Part shown: in pieces, positions 23,455 through 34,545 of the stretch
Layout of the letters: each line of letters begins with the position of its first letter
How positions within the stretch are numbered: position 1 is the first letter of the stretch
Assembly: GCA_018894105.1 (NCBI GenBank)
Contig: CM032120.1
Coordinates: 25,814,710 to 25,878,709, forward strand
Origin: Jacaranda mimosifolia
Taxonomy: Eukaryota > Streptophyta > Magnoliopsida > Lamiales > Bignoniaceae
DNA length: 64,000 nucleotides
Reading direction: 5' to 3'
The notes under the pieces: model-generated
Databases searched by the model: none
Told to the model about the DNA's origin: nothing
Seen by the model: only the letters and a program-made list of their open reading frames with translations
Position numbers and translations under genes: made by a program

Positions 23455-24960
23455 ATGGTTAACACTAGGCGAGCCGCATCTGAAATTGAGGAGAACAAGA
23501 GATCCCCAACCCCTCCCCCTTGACCTCAAGAACCAGACGTGGCGGGACCCAGTTCTCAGCCAGAGCAGGTGGTCAACCTGACCATGGCCTAACTTATGCA
23601 GTTGATAAACAAGCAGATATATGCCCAAATTTCTACTCAACTGTCAGTTGCCCTCAATCAGCACAATAACCAACCTGGACCAGTTGCTAGCACCACCTCC
23701 AGCCTTCCCAACACGAGGAGAGGCCTCCAAAATAGGAGAGAAGTCGATCAAAAGCTAGACAACCATCCACCCAACGAGAGGATAGTCCCGAGCGATTCCC
23801 TAGGGAGGAAGCCCAGCTTAACCCCTGAAAAGAAGTCGCAGATTCAGTGGATCACTACGTTTGACCCATTTGAGCCCCACAGCGCAATAGTGTCGAGCGC
23901 CCAAGACCAGACGAATAGAAACATGTCCCAGGCTGACCAAGAAGAGTGGCAAAAAGTGTCCCACTAGGTGTAATAGTTGAACAAGCGACTAAAGGAAATT
24001 TCAAAGAGGAACTTTGAGAGGAACCCTCATTATGATGGTGCTCTAGTGCCTTGTTGAGAGCAGGAGTCACCTTTTGTGCAGGAGATAATCGACGAGCACA
24101 TTGTTGTCGATGCCAAGGTTTCTACTGGGCTACCCAGATACGATGGCTCATCGTACCCAAACGAGCATCTGCTACAATTTGAGCACATGATGCAACTGCA
24201 TGGGCATAACGAATACATCCATGCCAAGATGTTGCTCAATACATTCTAGGGAATCGCACTTGATTGGTTTGTTAAACTAGAATTAGCGTCGATCTACTCA
24301 TACGACCAGCTATGTGACAAGTTCTTCCATCAGTTCGTTAGCCTGAGGAAGGCGAAGCTCCCTCATACCCATTTACACACTGTTAAACAGAATGAAGGAG
24401 TTTCTCTTTGTGGTTTATTTACTAGGTTCAACACAGAAGTCCTGAAGATTGATAACCCTCATATTAAGTTTCTAATCAATGTGCTCTTCTTGGGCCTTCA
24501 CCATAAGAAATTCGCTAATGCCTTGGTCAGGGAGTGACCTAGGACGATAGAGAAGTTGCTCGACTTCGCTGAGAGGTACATGATGCAAAAAGATATGAAC
24601 AAGTTGAAGTATAGCAACCCTGACGTCGAGAAGAAGAAGGGAAAGAAGAAAGATGACAGACATCATAAGGATGGTCATTGATCTCCAATCAAAGGTTTCC
24701 ACAATTACACACCCCTCAATACTACCAGGAAGGAGGTTCTATTTGTCATTCAGCATGACAATATCCTTAAAAAGTCTAGGAAGTTTGCTGAGACAGAAGC
24801 AATGAAGAGGTCTAAGAAGTATTGTCACTTCCACGGACAGAAGGGCCACGATATAGAAGACTGCTTCAATCTGCATGATGAGATCGAAAGACTCATTTGA
24901 CAAGGGCATTTGAAGAAGTTTGTCGATAAAAAAGCTAGATATTAAGCAGTTGTAACCGAC
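23455..24960 (+). pseudogene. gag remnant of Tat element 2
   Basis: The start ATG at 23455 gives MVNTRRAASEIEENK, a start typical of plant gypsy gag, 22 bp after the PBS. In-frame stops follow (for example around 23520 and 23590). The retrotransposon gag domain is visible at 24130-24600 (RYDGSSYPNEHL, ALDWFVKLE, LCDKFFHQF, FTRFNTEVL), with a stop at about 24248 and another at about 24536. A zinc-knuckle-like CHFHGQKGHDIEDC follows at about 24824-24866. Confidence 0.85.
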
Positions 24961-25079
24961 CAAACTCCAGGTAGAGAAAGGTCGGTTAGCCCAAGGAATG
25001 AAGACAAGGTTAAGAAACCTGCCCATGATCATCATCCACCCTTCAGATGAGTAATTGATACTATTGTGAGAGGCTCAAC

Positions 25080-28000
25080 TGGGGGGGATTCGAAGTCAGC
25101 CAGAAGGCAAAACTAACGAAGACTGGAGTCAACCAAATCTTTCTCAGTCAAAACAATCTTCCAACTTTCAACTAGCGCCAATTCAATCTCTTTCTCTGAT
25201 GCCAACCTCTCCTACATCGAGAATCAAGGGGCTGACAACAAGTTGGACTACGCCTTGGTAGTATCTGTCGAAATAGCAAACTTTGAGGTTAGAAAGGTGT
25301 TGGTCGACAATGGGAGCTCTACAAACATTATTTTCTTGTCGACCTTAAAGAGAATGAATATGGGCAAGTTAAAATTCGAGCCTCTCTACACCCCGTTAAT
25401 CAATTTTGGGGGTTGGAGATCATCCCCGAATGATCTATCAATCTATCTATATTATTTGGGGAGGCCCCTCATCGGAGAATTCTCATGGTTGACTACCTAG
25501 TTTTTGAAGCACCAATCGCTTACAACACTATCATCGACTGACCAGCTCTGAACAACCTTCGAGCCATTATCTCGACCTATCATATGAAGGTCAAGTTTTC
25601 GACTGCCACTGGGACGGTTGAATTTCTATGCAACATGAAGGAAGCTTGGCGATGTTATACAATTTCAGTCGAGAAAAATTAATAGAAAGTTTGACCAAAA
25701 CTGAAACTCTCGGGAGATGCCACAGTAGCAAAACCCGAGGAATGACAGACGATCAATAAGTGAAAACTTGAAGAGACTAGTTTTGAGCCTATCAAAGAGT
25801 TCAAAACCATCAAACTGGAGCCAAGAAACCCCGACAAGACCACCAGAATTAGCACTGACATGGGTAACGACATGGAGTGCCTCAATTCGTTTTTCTCAAA
25901 AGGAATGTTGATGTTTTCGCTTGAAAGGCTTCATAACTCTAAGGAATCGACCCCAATGTCATTGTCCACCACCTGAACGTGGATCCTTCGTTCAAACCAG
26001 TGAAGTAGAATGTGAGAACCTTCAACGCTAAATCATGTCAAATCATCGAATGGGAGGTCAACAAACTTTTAGAGGCAGGATACATTGTAAAAATTCAATA
26101 TCCAAGTTGATTTTGGAATGTAGTCATTGTCCCTAAAAATGAGGGAAAGTGGCGAATGTGTAACAATTTCACTGATTTGAATAAAGCTTGCCCCAAAGAT
26201 TCTTACCCCCCACTTCGTATAGATTTATTAGTAGATTCTACTATAAGTTGTAATTTGTTGAGTATGATAGATGCATTTTAAGGTTATTATCAAATTTTTA
26301 TGGCACCCGAGGACAGGGATAAGACCTCTTTCGTCGTCCCCAATGGGATACATTATTTTTTTATCATACCTTTCGGGCTCAAAAATGCAGGCACAACTTA
26401 CCAAAGGCTTGTAAACTTTATGTTTCAAAATAAAATCAGGAAAACTATAGAGGTCTATGTCAATGACATGAACGTCAAAACAGAAAAAGAAAAACCCAAA
26501 CAAGTGCATGTTCAGGGTGAGGGGAGGCAAATTTTTGGGCTATATGGTCAGCCAAAGAGGTATTGAAGCAAACCCGCAGAAAATCCAACCATCATCGACA
26601 TTACACCTCCTTAAATAGTTAGGGGCGTGTAGCGCTTGGTCAATTCATTGCCCAACTAGCCAACAAAAGCTTATTGTTCTTCAAAATCCTAAGGAATAAG
26701 GAATGCGAGAAAATCAGGTTTCTAATGGATAAAACAATGCGACTAGGCCCTGGTTAAATTAAAGCAGTACCTTTTAGCGCCGCCGATATTGGCTAAACCC
26801 AAGGTAGGAGAATTTATGTACATCTATTTAGCAGTCTTATCGGTAGCAATTAGTTCAGTTTTGGTCTCCACCATGAAGGGAACCTATCGACCTGTTTACT
26901 ACAGCAGCAAAGCATTGCAAGTCCCAAAACACAACTACCTAGAGATCAAAAAATTTGCTCTCACCTTGGTCACTACTGCTAGGAAGTTGAGACCTTACTT
27001 CCAATCGCACTCCATTGTGGTCCTAACAAACCAACCGTTAAAACAAGTGTTGTCAAAATCAGATACAATAGGAAGGTTGACAAAAGTGGGCAATCAAATA
27101 TATTTCAGTTTGACATTACTTTTCAGCCTTCAACTGCCATAAAAATCCAAGTGTTAGTAGATTTTTTCAATGAAAGGATCGACCTCACCGATCAACTCTA
27201 CTAGGATTCTCTATTGTGGACATTACATATGGATACTTCAGTGACTTCCTCGGGATGAGGAATTGGCATTTCCTTATGCTCTCACAGGCCGAGGAATACG
27301 ACTTCGCAATCAAACTCGACTACCCTATAACAAACAATGAAGTAGAATATGAAGCCCTCCTCACTGTAATAAGGATGGCGGTAGATCGGGGGGTGGACAG
27401 TTGGTCACATAACAGGTCGAAGGAAACTTTGAAGCCAAAGAGACCATAATGAACAGGTATTTAGCCGAGGTGAAGAGAATACAGCAGTAGTTCAAGAAAT
27501 TCACCCTTAGCCAAGTCCCTCGATCAGAGAACGAGCGAGCCGATATATTGTCAAAATTCGGGAGCTCGACAAAGGGAACCAGAGACAGAACAATAACAAA
27601 CCCACCATATAAGTTCTTAACCAGAACCTAGTGGGACGGATCAAAGAACTAGGGCCCTTCTAGTAGGATGAACTAAAAGCTTATTTAAGGGGTAGGCAGA
27701 TTCCCGAGGACAAAAGCCAAACACGTAGGCTCAGAGGTTAAACAACCAAGTTCACTCTTTACGAGCACAGCAGTCGATTTCTAGACCAATCCTGACGTGT
27801 TTGACTCCAGAATAAGCTCGCGAAGTCCTATATGAAGTCCATTTATGTATTTGCGGCAATCATTCAGGAGGACGATCCCTGACCACAAAGACATTAGATA
27901 CAGATACTTTTGGCCAACTTTGTTGAAAGATGCAATCAACTTTGCCAAGAAATGCCCATCTTGCTAGGTCCACTCAAATATACCTCACCGACCCGTGGCA

Positions 28001-28873
28001 ACACTGGTGCCTTTTTAGATTACATGGCTATTCAACAAATGGGGATAGACATAATCGGCTCTTTTTCGAAGACCACGGGTCAATAAAAGTTCATGATCAT
28101 AGCAGTTGAATACTTTACCAAATGGGTAGAAGTCGAAGCAATCCCAAAGATAACCGACACGGACATCAAGAGTTTTGTATAGAAGAACATTATTTGCCAT
28201 TTTGGTTTACCTAAAGTGTTGATATCTTATAACGAAACACAGTTCCAGAGCAAAAGCACGAGGAACTGGTGTGAAAGCCTAGGGATTCGATAGCACTTCA
28301 CCTCAGTGGGAAACCCTCAAGCCAACGGCCAAACGAAAGTCACGAACAGAACTATCCTAGACCACCTCAAAGCTTGACTGGAAGGGACAGGAGAAAGCTG
28401 GGCAAACGACCTCCTCGGGTTACTTTGGGCATACAGAACCACTCATCGAATAGCAACAGGTCACAGTCTTTACAATTTAGTTTATGGGTCAGAAGCAACC
28501 GTCCCAATAGAACTGATACAACACACTGCTCAAGTAATCCACTACGACCTGATCAAAAATGACTCCAAAAGAGAATTCGACCTCAAGAAAATTGACGAGT
28601 TGTGTCAACAAGCATACACAATAATGCAACGATACAGGTCGAATGGCACAGCATTACAACAAGGGAATCCGACCGCCAAGCTTCAAAGTAGGGGACCTCG
28701 CCCTCAAAAAAGTTGAAGTGTTGAAAAATATGGGGAAACTAGATCCAAAATAGAAAGGTCCTTACTCGGTGGTCAAAGTAGCAAAGCATAATGTATACCG
28801 GCTTGTAGACATAACTGGACACGAGCTCCCTCGACCATAGAACGCAGTGAATCTGAAAAAGTTTTATGTGTAA
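25080..28873 (+). pseudogene. pol remnant of Tat element 2 (PR-RT-RH-aRH-INT)
   Basis: The protease lies around VLVDNGSSTNIIF (25300-25335), with the DNG form usual in plant gypsy elements. RT spans 26100-26620 (KWRMCNNFTDLNKA, GYYQIFMAPEDRDKTS, PFGLKNAGTTYQRLVN). Its catalytic box reads YVNDM at 26456-26470, where YVDDM is expected. RNase H is at 26790-27170, the second RNase H at 27210-27560 (NNEVEYEALL, ENERADILS), and integrase at 27700-28830 (CGNHSGG, FMIIAVEYFTKWVE, TSVGNPQANGQT). Many stops are present. It ends KKFYV and a stop at 28871-28873. Confidence 0.87.
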
Positions 28874-28974
28874 AGAAACTTGAAGTCTCCCCTAGATTGT
28901 ACTAAAGTATCATTGCCAATTAATAAAAAGTGTTATTGTTTCTACAGCTACCCATTTACGCCATTAAGTTAAGT

Positions 28975-29175
28975 CTTCTCAGCCCAAATTAACAAACGAA
29001 TTAATCATTTGCAGTGGACCTAATGATAGTTTCAAACCGCAACATCAAGGCTTCTTAGCCCAAGTCAACAAACTAATTAATCATTTGCAGTTGACATAAT
29101 GACGGCTTCAAAACGTCAAGGCTTCTTAATCCAGGTTAACAAACAAATTAATCATTTGCAGTTGACCCCAAAGTC
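28975..29175 (+). repeat. Tandem repeat of about 72 bp, three copies, downstream of pol
   Basis: Three imperfect units, each starting CTTCT(C/T)AG/ATCCA and containing AATTAATCATTTGCAGT. They lie at the same place in the element as the repeated phrases at 3345-3560 of element 1, but the units are unrelated in sequence. Confidence 0.8.
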
Positions 29176-29759
29176 GACCTCAAATCGCTCTTAACAACGA
29201 ATTATGGCCATAAGCCCAAACCAATGAACACGCTCGACTGAAAACTCGACCTAGTAGTCGAAGACAACGTTGAGAGAAACAACAAATTAACGAAATTAAT
29301 CACCAGGATTGTTTATTTAATTACAAAGTAAATAGTCTAAATTGACCCAGATGTCAACGATGGACAATAGAACAATGCTTATCTTGAAACAGGTTAGCTT
29401 GATATGAATTACTTTTGCGCCAATCGATTTCTAAATGGACCGCGAACTTGTGGAATTGTTATTAAGGGATTACATTATATGATTTCTTATTGGAGATCGA
29501 GTCACTTGTGTTGTCGATTATTAACAATTGGCATTCAGCAAAAATAAAGGCGTTAAAAGGAAAACGAACTCAAATACATATTGATGATCGAAAAGTACCA
29601 TTTATTGAGCACCAATACATTCGATTACAGGGTACAAATGCCTCAAAGAGCGACCAAAATAATTAAAACAAGCACCTTGTAGGGAGACAAAAATAATTAA
29701 AACAAAAGCTACAGCTTAAAGTCATCAGCTCGACCCTGCATCTTTGGTTTATGTAGCTT
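29176..29759 (+). other. Non-coding spacer of Tat element 2
   Basis: AT-rich segment with scattered TCGACC words, between the tandem repeat and the antisense-ORF remnant. No gene was seen. Confidence 0.5.
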
Positions 29760-30300
29760 TTGCGCCCTCATCAATTACCTGATCGAGCTCATTCCTTGAA
29801 GGGATGGGAACAATCGCAGGACTTTCAACTTCTTGCTCGAGCACCACGGCAGGGATTGGCAGGACTACAAAGCTGGTCGGGAGGGCCCCGACTCATCGAT
29901 GAGAAATGTGTGTCCAGAAAGAGGAAAGAGATCAACCATATTGACCTTGCCATCCCAGATATCAAACGCAAAGTTATTGGCGAAAGAGAATTTACTAGCC
30001 ACATTGGCAAGCCTCCTTTGAAGATCAGCAGTAGGCCCGACCACAAGTGCAACAGCAGACCCCTCCACTGGGGCATTCTCATCGAGGTCGAGATACATCT
30101 CAAGTTGTTTAGTCAGCACTGGGCTATGGCATTCATTATCCTCTGGCCAGATCTGATACCCCAGCTATTCTCATTGGTTGAGCGCCTTATCAAAAGCGTC
30201 TTTTACATCATCTATGCAGAAGACAACGCTGGCGTCTTGAAATGCCGAACACAACATAAGCTGTTAAACAGCTTCTCTATCTTCAACAAAGTATGCCATT
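29760..30300 (-). pseudogene. C-terminal remnant of Tat antisense ORF, element 2
   Basis: The minus strand matches the C-terminal part of the antisense ORF of element 1. The block with FCIDDVKDAFD corresponds to FSMDDVKEAFD there, followed by LGYQIWPED versus LGYKFRPED. The tails run DLFPLSGHTFLIDESGPS versus NFFPEGGRVFLAGEAGPS. Everything upstream, including the Transposase_28-like domain, is deleted and the remnant joins the truncated 3' LTR directly. The 181-aa plus-strand frame here is its antisense shadow. Confidence 0.78.
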
Positions 30301-30485
30301 TATAACTCAAAAAGCCCTCGCTCTGCTGCTCTATCTTCTAGTCGATTATAATGACTTGAGTATCAGAGTGCCCTAACCGAGGGCTTTTCCCCGTCACTTT
30401 ACCAAGCACTTTTATCGACCTGCTACCTAGTCGATTGAATTGAACCTTTGTCAAATACATCATCAAACAATTGATACCCTCATCA
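30284..30485 (+). repeat. Truncated 3' LTR of Tat element 2
   Basis: Matches the last 200 bp or so of the 5' LTR (22614-23411) and ends CCCTCATCA. The first three quarters and the polypurine tract are missing. Confidence 0.75.
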
Positions 30486-30779
30486 CATATATATATATGT
30501 CATCTCACATTACTATTACACATATATAAAATAATACAAAATTATATTTTCACCCCACTAACCAGACAAAAAAGCACTAATTTGACATCTACAATACAAT
30601 TTTGTCTTATACTAAAATAAAACCAAACACACAATTCCAATTCTAACCAATCTTCAATAAATTTTTAATAAAATCAAATTAACATACATCACATTCCCCC
30701 AACAACTCACTCCCAAAATATTCTCCCCAAAACACCCAAAATAAAACCAAACACTACCTTTAATTTTCCACTAAACTAT
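30486..30779. mobile_element. Right half of a MITE interrupted by Tat element 2
   Basis: The sequence resembles the right half of the MITE at 20598-20937: (TA)n core, AAAAAGCACTAATTTGAC versus AAAAAGCATTAATTTAAC, then ACATTC, CAACTCA and a final AAACCAAACACTACC. The matching left half would be the sequence ending at 22613, but its outer end is not clear. Confidence 0.5.
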
Positions 30780-30865
30780 TACAATGTTATCAGTCTCCAA
30801 CAAATACACTAACGATTGCCTAACGTGAAAAGGATAAATAATGTTTTTCATATTATAGAGGGGTA

Positions 30866-31638
30866 TGTAACAACAAATTTCTTTGTCTGCAAAATAAAAT
30901 TACAAGACAAGAAAATTTGTACAACTAAAATAAAATTGAAACTTATCAGTCAACTGTGGATTCAATCTCTAATCTAATCCTCTGATTCTTCCTTTCCAAA
31001 TATAATCTTGAGCTCCGCAAAGGACGCCTTAAAAGTTGTGGATCTCCTTTGAATTTGATTTGAATAGAATAACACCAATTCGAGGACTTCGCACCTTAAT
31101 CTCGAATCAAACGCCAAAAATATATGGATTCCGTGAAGAACGTCTTCAACGTCGTGGATCTCCTTTGAATTTGATTTGAAAGAATTGTTGGACTTCTTCA
31201 AAGCTCCTCTCACTTGCTGAAATTTGTGTTGTGTGTTGAATAAGCCTTGGTCACCCCCTTTATATAGTTGATTGATTGGAGACTTCTAGATTGACTTAAA
31301 CTTCTTTGATAGTTATCTCTTTGATAAGATAAATATCAAATATCAAGAGATAATATCATATATATTTGATTTGATAATATCTAACATCAAAAAATAATAT
31401 CAATATCAAATATCTTTGATTTGATTGGTCCATATATGCAGACACTTCATCTTTAACACGTGTCAATGCTTGATTTGAATATAAAATAAATACTAAATTA
31501 TTAATTAAAATTAACTATTTATCTTTTGGAATTAAATCTAATATATACCAAAATTTAAATAGAAAATTTTAAATTAATATTTAATATATTATTTTACATG
31601 TGTCACTTCTTAATTGGACAAAAATTGATATGTCTACA
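30866..31638 (-). repeat. 3' LTR of TR-GAG element
   Basis: 773 bp, aligned end to end with 33809-34540. It carries about 40 bp that the other LTR lacks, near the outer-strand start (about 31535-31585). Confidence 0.9.
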
Positions 31639-31651
31639 AATGCCCCCACTT
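31639..31651 (-). promoter_or_regulatory. Polypurine tract of TR-GAG element
   Basis: On the minus strand AAGTGGGGGCATT abuts the 3' LTR. Confidence 0.7.
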
Positions 31652-31854
31652 CAAGACTTGGTGAAAGAGTTGTCAATCATCCACGAACGAGGCAAGGCTT
31701 GAAGTATTTGAGAAGTTTTTCTTTTTCTCCCAATTTTTTTTTCACATATGTTTGAGACAAGAACATTTTCCAAGCATTCCTTGAGCTATGGTGCCCAATA
31801 AAAGGATTAAGTCACAACATAATTCAAAGTAAATATCCTTTTGAAAAGAGTGTC

Positions 31855-32540
31855 GTACACTGTTTATACTCATGCGGTCCAGAAGTAACATGCAATTTAG
31901 GCTCGTGCATCACGGAACATATTTAATTTGAATTGACATTTTATACTCATGTCAATGAGTTCATTTGAATTTGATTGACAATTTATACTCATATCAAGGA
32001 GTTTACTTGAGTTTGGTTGACATTTTATACTCATGTCAAGGAGTTTATTTGAGTTTGACTTAATAGATAGTTTACACTCTTATCAAGGAGTACATGGGGA
32101 GAATTTGAATATTTAGATAGTTTATGCTCGCACTTAGGAGCCGTATTAAAAGTTTAAGCTCATATCAAGGAGCACATGGGAAGACTTTGAATATGTAGAT
32201 AGTTTATGCTCGTATCTAGGAGCCTTATTGACAGTTTAAGCTCTTATCAAGGAGCACATAGGAAAACTTTAATTTAAAAATTCAGATAGTTTATGCTCGT
32301 ATCTAAGAGCATTTGGAATTTGAAGACTTGAAGACTTGGGTCATGGATTCAGAGATTTGCAAAGTTGAGTTTTGAATTTGAAGACTTCGAAACTTGAGCC
32401 TTGACTTGAATAATTGAGACATGATCTTGAATTTGAAGACTTTGAGACTTGAGTCTTTGATTTGGAGACTTGAAAATTTTAGATGGTTTATGCTCTTATC
32501 TGGGAGCATTATTGACAGTTTAGACTCATATCGAGGAACA
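31855..32540 (-). repeat. Dispersed tandem motif array, about 12 copies of a 20-bp phrase
   Basis: A phrase close to TTTATACTCATATCAAGGAG (plus strand) recurs at about 31862, 31940, 31980, 32020, 32066, 32119, 32152, 32200, 32233, 32287, 32483 and 32515. Spacing is 32-50 bp in the core, in two alternating versions (TATGCTCGTATCTAGGAG and TAAGCTCATATCAAGGAG). It lies between gag and the 3' LTR. Confidence 0.8.
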
Positions 32541-32559
32541 TTTGTAATTTGAAGATAAA

Positions 32560-33740
32560 AATTAATTGCCCTCAACATCTTCATTATCATCGGCATCACT
32601 TGGGTCTTCTTGTTCATCAAAATTCATGCTCATTTCAATATTATGTGCACGAGTTGCCAAATCTTCAAAAAAAATTGGTTTAATTCCTTGAAGTATGTAG
32701 CAAAGACTTCAATGCATTCCTTGGATACACATCTCAATTGTTGAAGCCTCCGACAATTGATCTTTGCAGTTAAGGCTCAAATTTCTCCAGCGATTGATGT
32801 AGTCAATGACAGGTTCTTCTTTCCACTAGCGAGAGTTGGTGAGTTCAATCATGCTGACTGTTCTTCAAGTGCTATAAAAATGATTGAGGAACTCTTGTTC
32901 CAGTTGCCCCCAACTACCAATAGAGCCTGTCTCCAAGTCAGTATACCAATCAAAAGCATCATCCTTTAATGATCGAACAAATTGCTTGACTAAATGATCT
33001 CCATATGTCCCAGCATTATTACAAGTTTCAATGAAGTGAGCCATGTGCTGCTTTGGATTGCCTTTGCCATCAAATTGTTGAAACTTTGGGGGTTGGTAAC
33101 TGATTGGCACTTTCAAGTTATCAATCCTTTGAGTATATGGCTTAGAGTAAGTCATAGATGACTTAGAACTTTCATTAAGCTTGTCTTTGATAGTCTCCAT
33201 GATAAACTCCTTCAATGGGTTGCTAGGAATTAATCCAGTGGAAACTTCTAGTTCTTTTATTGCAATCTTTTCATTTTCAGCTGGTTGTTTCTTTGTCAAT
33301 GTTTCGCTTTCGTCGTGAGCCTCAATTTTTGTTTTTCCACCATGCAGCTTGCATCAAGATTATCCACTTTGCTCATCAATTTGGAGATTTGAAAATCTCG
33401 CTCTTGGACATACTTCATGAGTCCTTCAACAGATTTCGTCAAATTTGCAACTTGTTCCTCCAAAGTTGTAGTACTTGTCACTATCACCGTTGCTGTGTTT
33501 GAGGAATTTGATGTTGAGCAAAGAATGGATGATGCAGATTCTTCCTTTGAGTCTCCACCATCTTCATTTATATTAATAAAATGCGGCAACATCTTTTCCA
33601 CAGCAAGCGAAAAAGCCACCTCCGAAGATGATTGTGGCTTCTTAGACATACTTCTTGTGATGACGCTAACACTTTTTGCTCCAGCACTTGAGGAATTTGA
33701 GGTAGTAATTTTCAATGCAGCAGTCTTATTGGTAGCCATT
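32560..33740 (-). pseudogene. gag of TR-GAG element, frameshifted
   Basis: Starts with MATNKTAALKITTSNS (ATG at about 33738). The order is a Ser/Thr-rich N-terminus with SVITRSMSKK, an acidic stretch, a coiled-coil-like segment (LEEQVANLTKSVEGLMKYV, then ISKLMSKVDNL), and the retrotransposon gag domain (KFQQFDGKGNPKQHMAHFIETC, FDWYTDLETGSI, LEQEFLNHFYST). A one-base frame change at about 33320-33340 splits the protein before the KKQPAENEK segment. The continuation after 32865 (PVIDYINRWRNLSLNC, DLATRAHNIEMSM) contains stops. No polymerase genes follow. Confidence 0.85.
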
Positions 33741-33790
33741 TGATACTTCAATCTTGATGAAGGAAAGAGATGAGAGGTAGAGATGGTCCT

Positions 33791-33803
33791 ACTGGGCGTG
33801 CCA
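33791..33803 (-). promoter_or_regulatory. Primer binding site of TR-GAG element
   Basis: On the minus strand TGGCACGCCCAGT lies 5 bp inside the 5' LTR, a PBS type common in plant gypsy elements. The tRNA was not assigned. Confidence 0.7.
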
Positions 33804-33808
33804 AAATT

Positions 33809-34540
33809 TGTAACAACAAATTTCTTTGTTTGCAAAATAAAATTACAAGACAAGAAAATTTGTACAAATAAAATAAAATTGAAACTTATCAGTCAAATGT
33901 GGATTCAATCTCTAATCTAATCATCTGATTCTTTCCTTCCAAATATAATCTTGAGCTCCGCAAAGGACGCCTTAAACGTCGTGGATCTCTTTTGAATTTG
34001 ATTTGAATAGAATAACGCCAATTCGGGGGGACTTCGCACCTTAATCTCGAATCAAACGCCAAAAATATATGAATTCCGCGAAGAACGCCTTGAACGTCGT
34101 GGATTTCCTTTGAATTTGATTTGAGAGACTTGTTGGACTCCTTCAAAACTCCTCTCACTTACTGGAATTTGTGTTGTGTGTTGAATAAGCCTTGGTCACC
34201 CCTTTTATATAGTTGCTTAATGGGAGACTTCCAGATTGACTTGAACTTCTTTGATAGTTATCTCTTTGATAAGATAATATCAAATATCAAGAGATAATAT
34301 CATATATATTTGATTTGATATTATTTAACATCAAAAGATAATATTAATATCAAATATTTTTGATTTGATTGATTCATAGATGCAGACATTTCATCTTTGA
34401 CACGTGTCAATGCTTGATTTGAATATAAAATAAATACTAAATTATTAATTAAAATTAACTATTTATCTTTTAAAATTAATAATTAATATATTATTTTACA
34501 TATGTCACTTCTTAATTGGATAAAAATTGATATGTCTACA
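33809..34540 (-). repeat. 5' LTR of TR-GAG element
   Basis: 732 bp, TG...CA termini in its own orientation, followed by target duplication GGGTA at 34541-34545. Confidence 0.9.
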
Positions 34541-34545
34541 GGGTA

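Larger units (their letters stand above)
22614..30485 (+). mobile_element. Second Tat-lineage gypsy retrotransposon, near complete but decayed
   Basis: Order: 5' LTR (22614-23411), PBS (from 23415), gag (ATG 23455), CCHC knuckle (about 24816-24870), protease (about 25150-25500), RT, RNase H, archaeal-type RNase H, integrase (to 28873), tandem-repeat spacer, antisense-ORF remnant (29760-30300), and a 3' LTR reduced to its last 200 bp (about 30284-30485). Frequent stops show that it is inactive. Flanking pentanucleotides (TAATA left, CATAT right) do not match, so the target duplication is not recoverable. The flanks look like two halves of a MITE. Confidence 0.9.
30866..34540 (-). mobile_element. 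Non-autonomous TR-GAG-type LTR retrotransposon, minus orientation
   Basis: 3675 bp between perfect 5-bp target duplications GGGTA (30861-30865 and 34541-34545). LTRs are 33809-34540 (5' in its own orientation) and 30866-31638 (3'), both TG...CA. PBS (33791-33803) and polypurine tract (31639-31651) are present. The interior is only about 2.2 kb and encodes gag alone, with no protease, RT or integrase. This matches the published terminal-repeat-with-GAG (TR-GAG) class of plant gypsy-derived elements, which depend on enzymes from other elements. LTRs differ by many substitutions and an internal indel, so the insertion is not recent. Confidence 0.9.

Noticed and set aside
29760..30305. 181-aa plus-strand open frame
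   Set aside because: It lies antisense to the remnant of the Tat antisense ORF, whose minus-strand translation matches element 1; the plus-strand frame has no family resemblance.
33417..33743. 108-aa plus-strand open frame in the TR-GAG element
   Set aside because: Antisense to the gag reading frame, which carries the recognisable domain.
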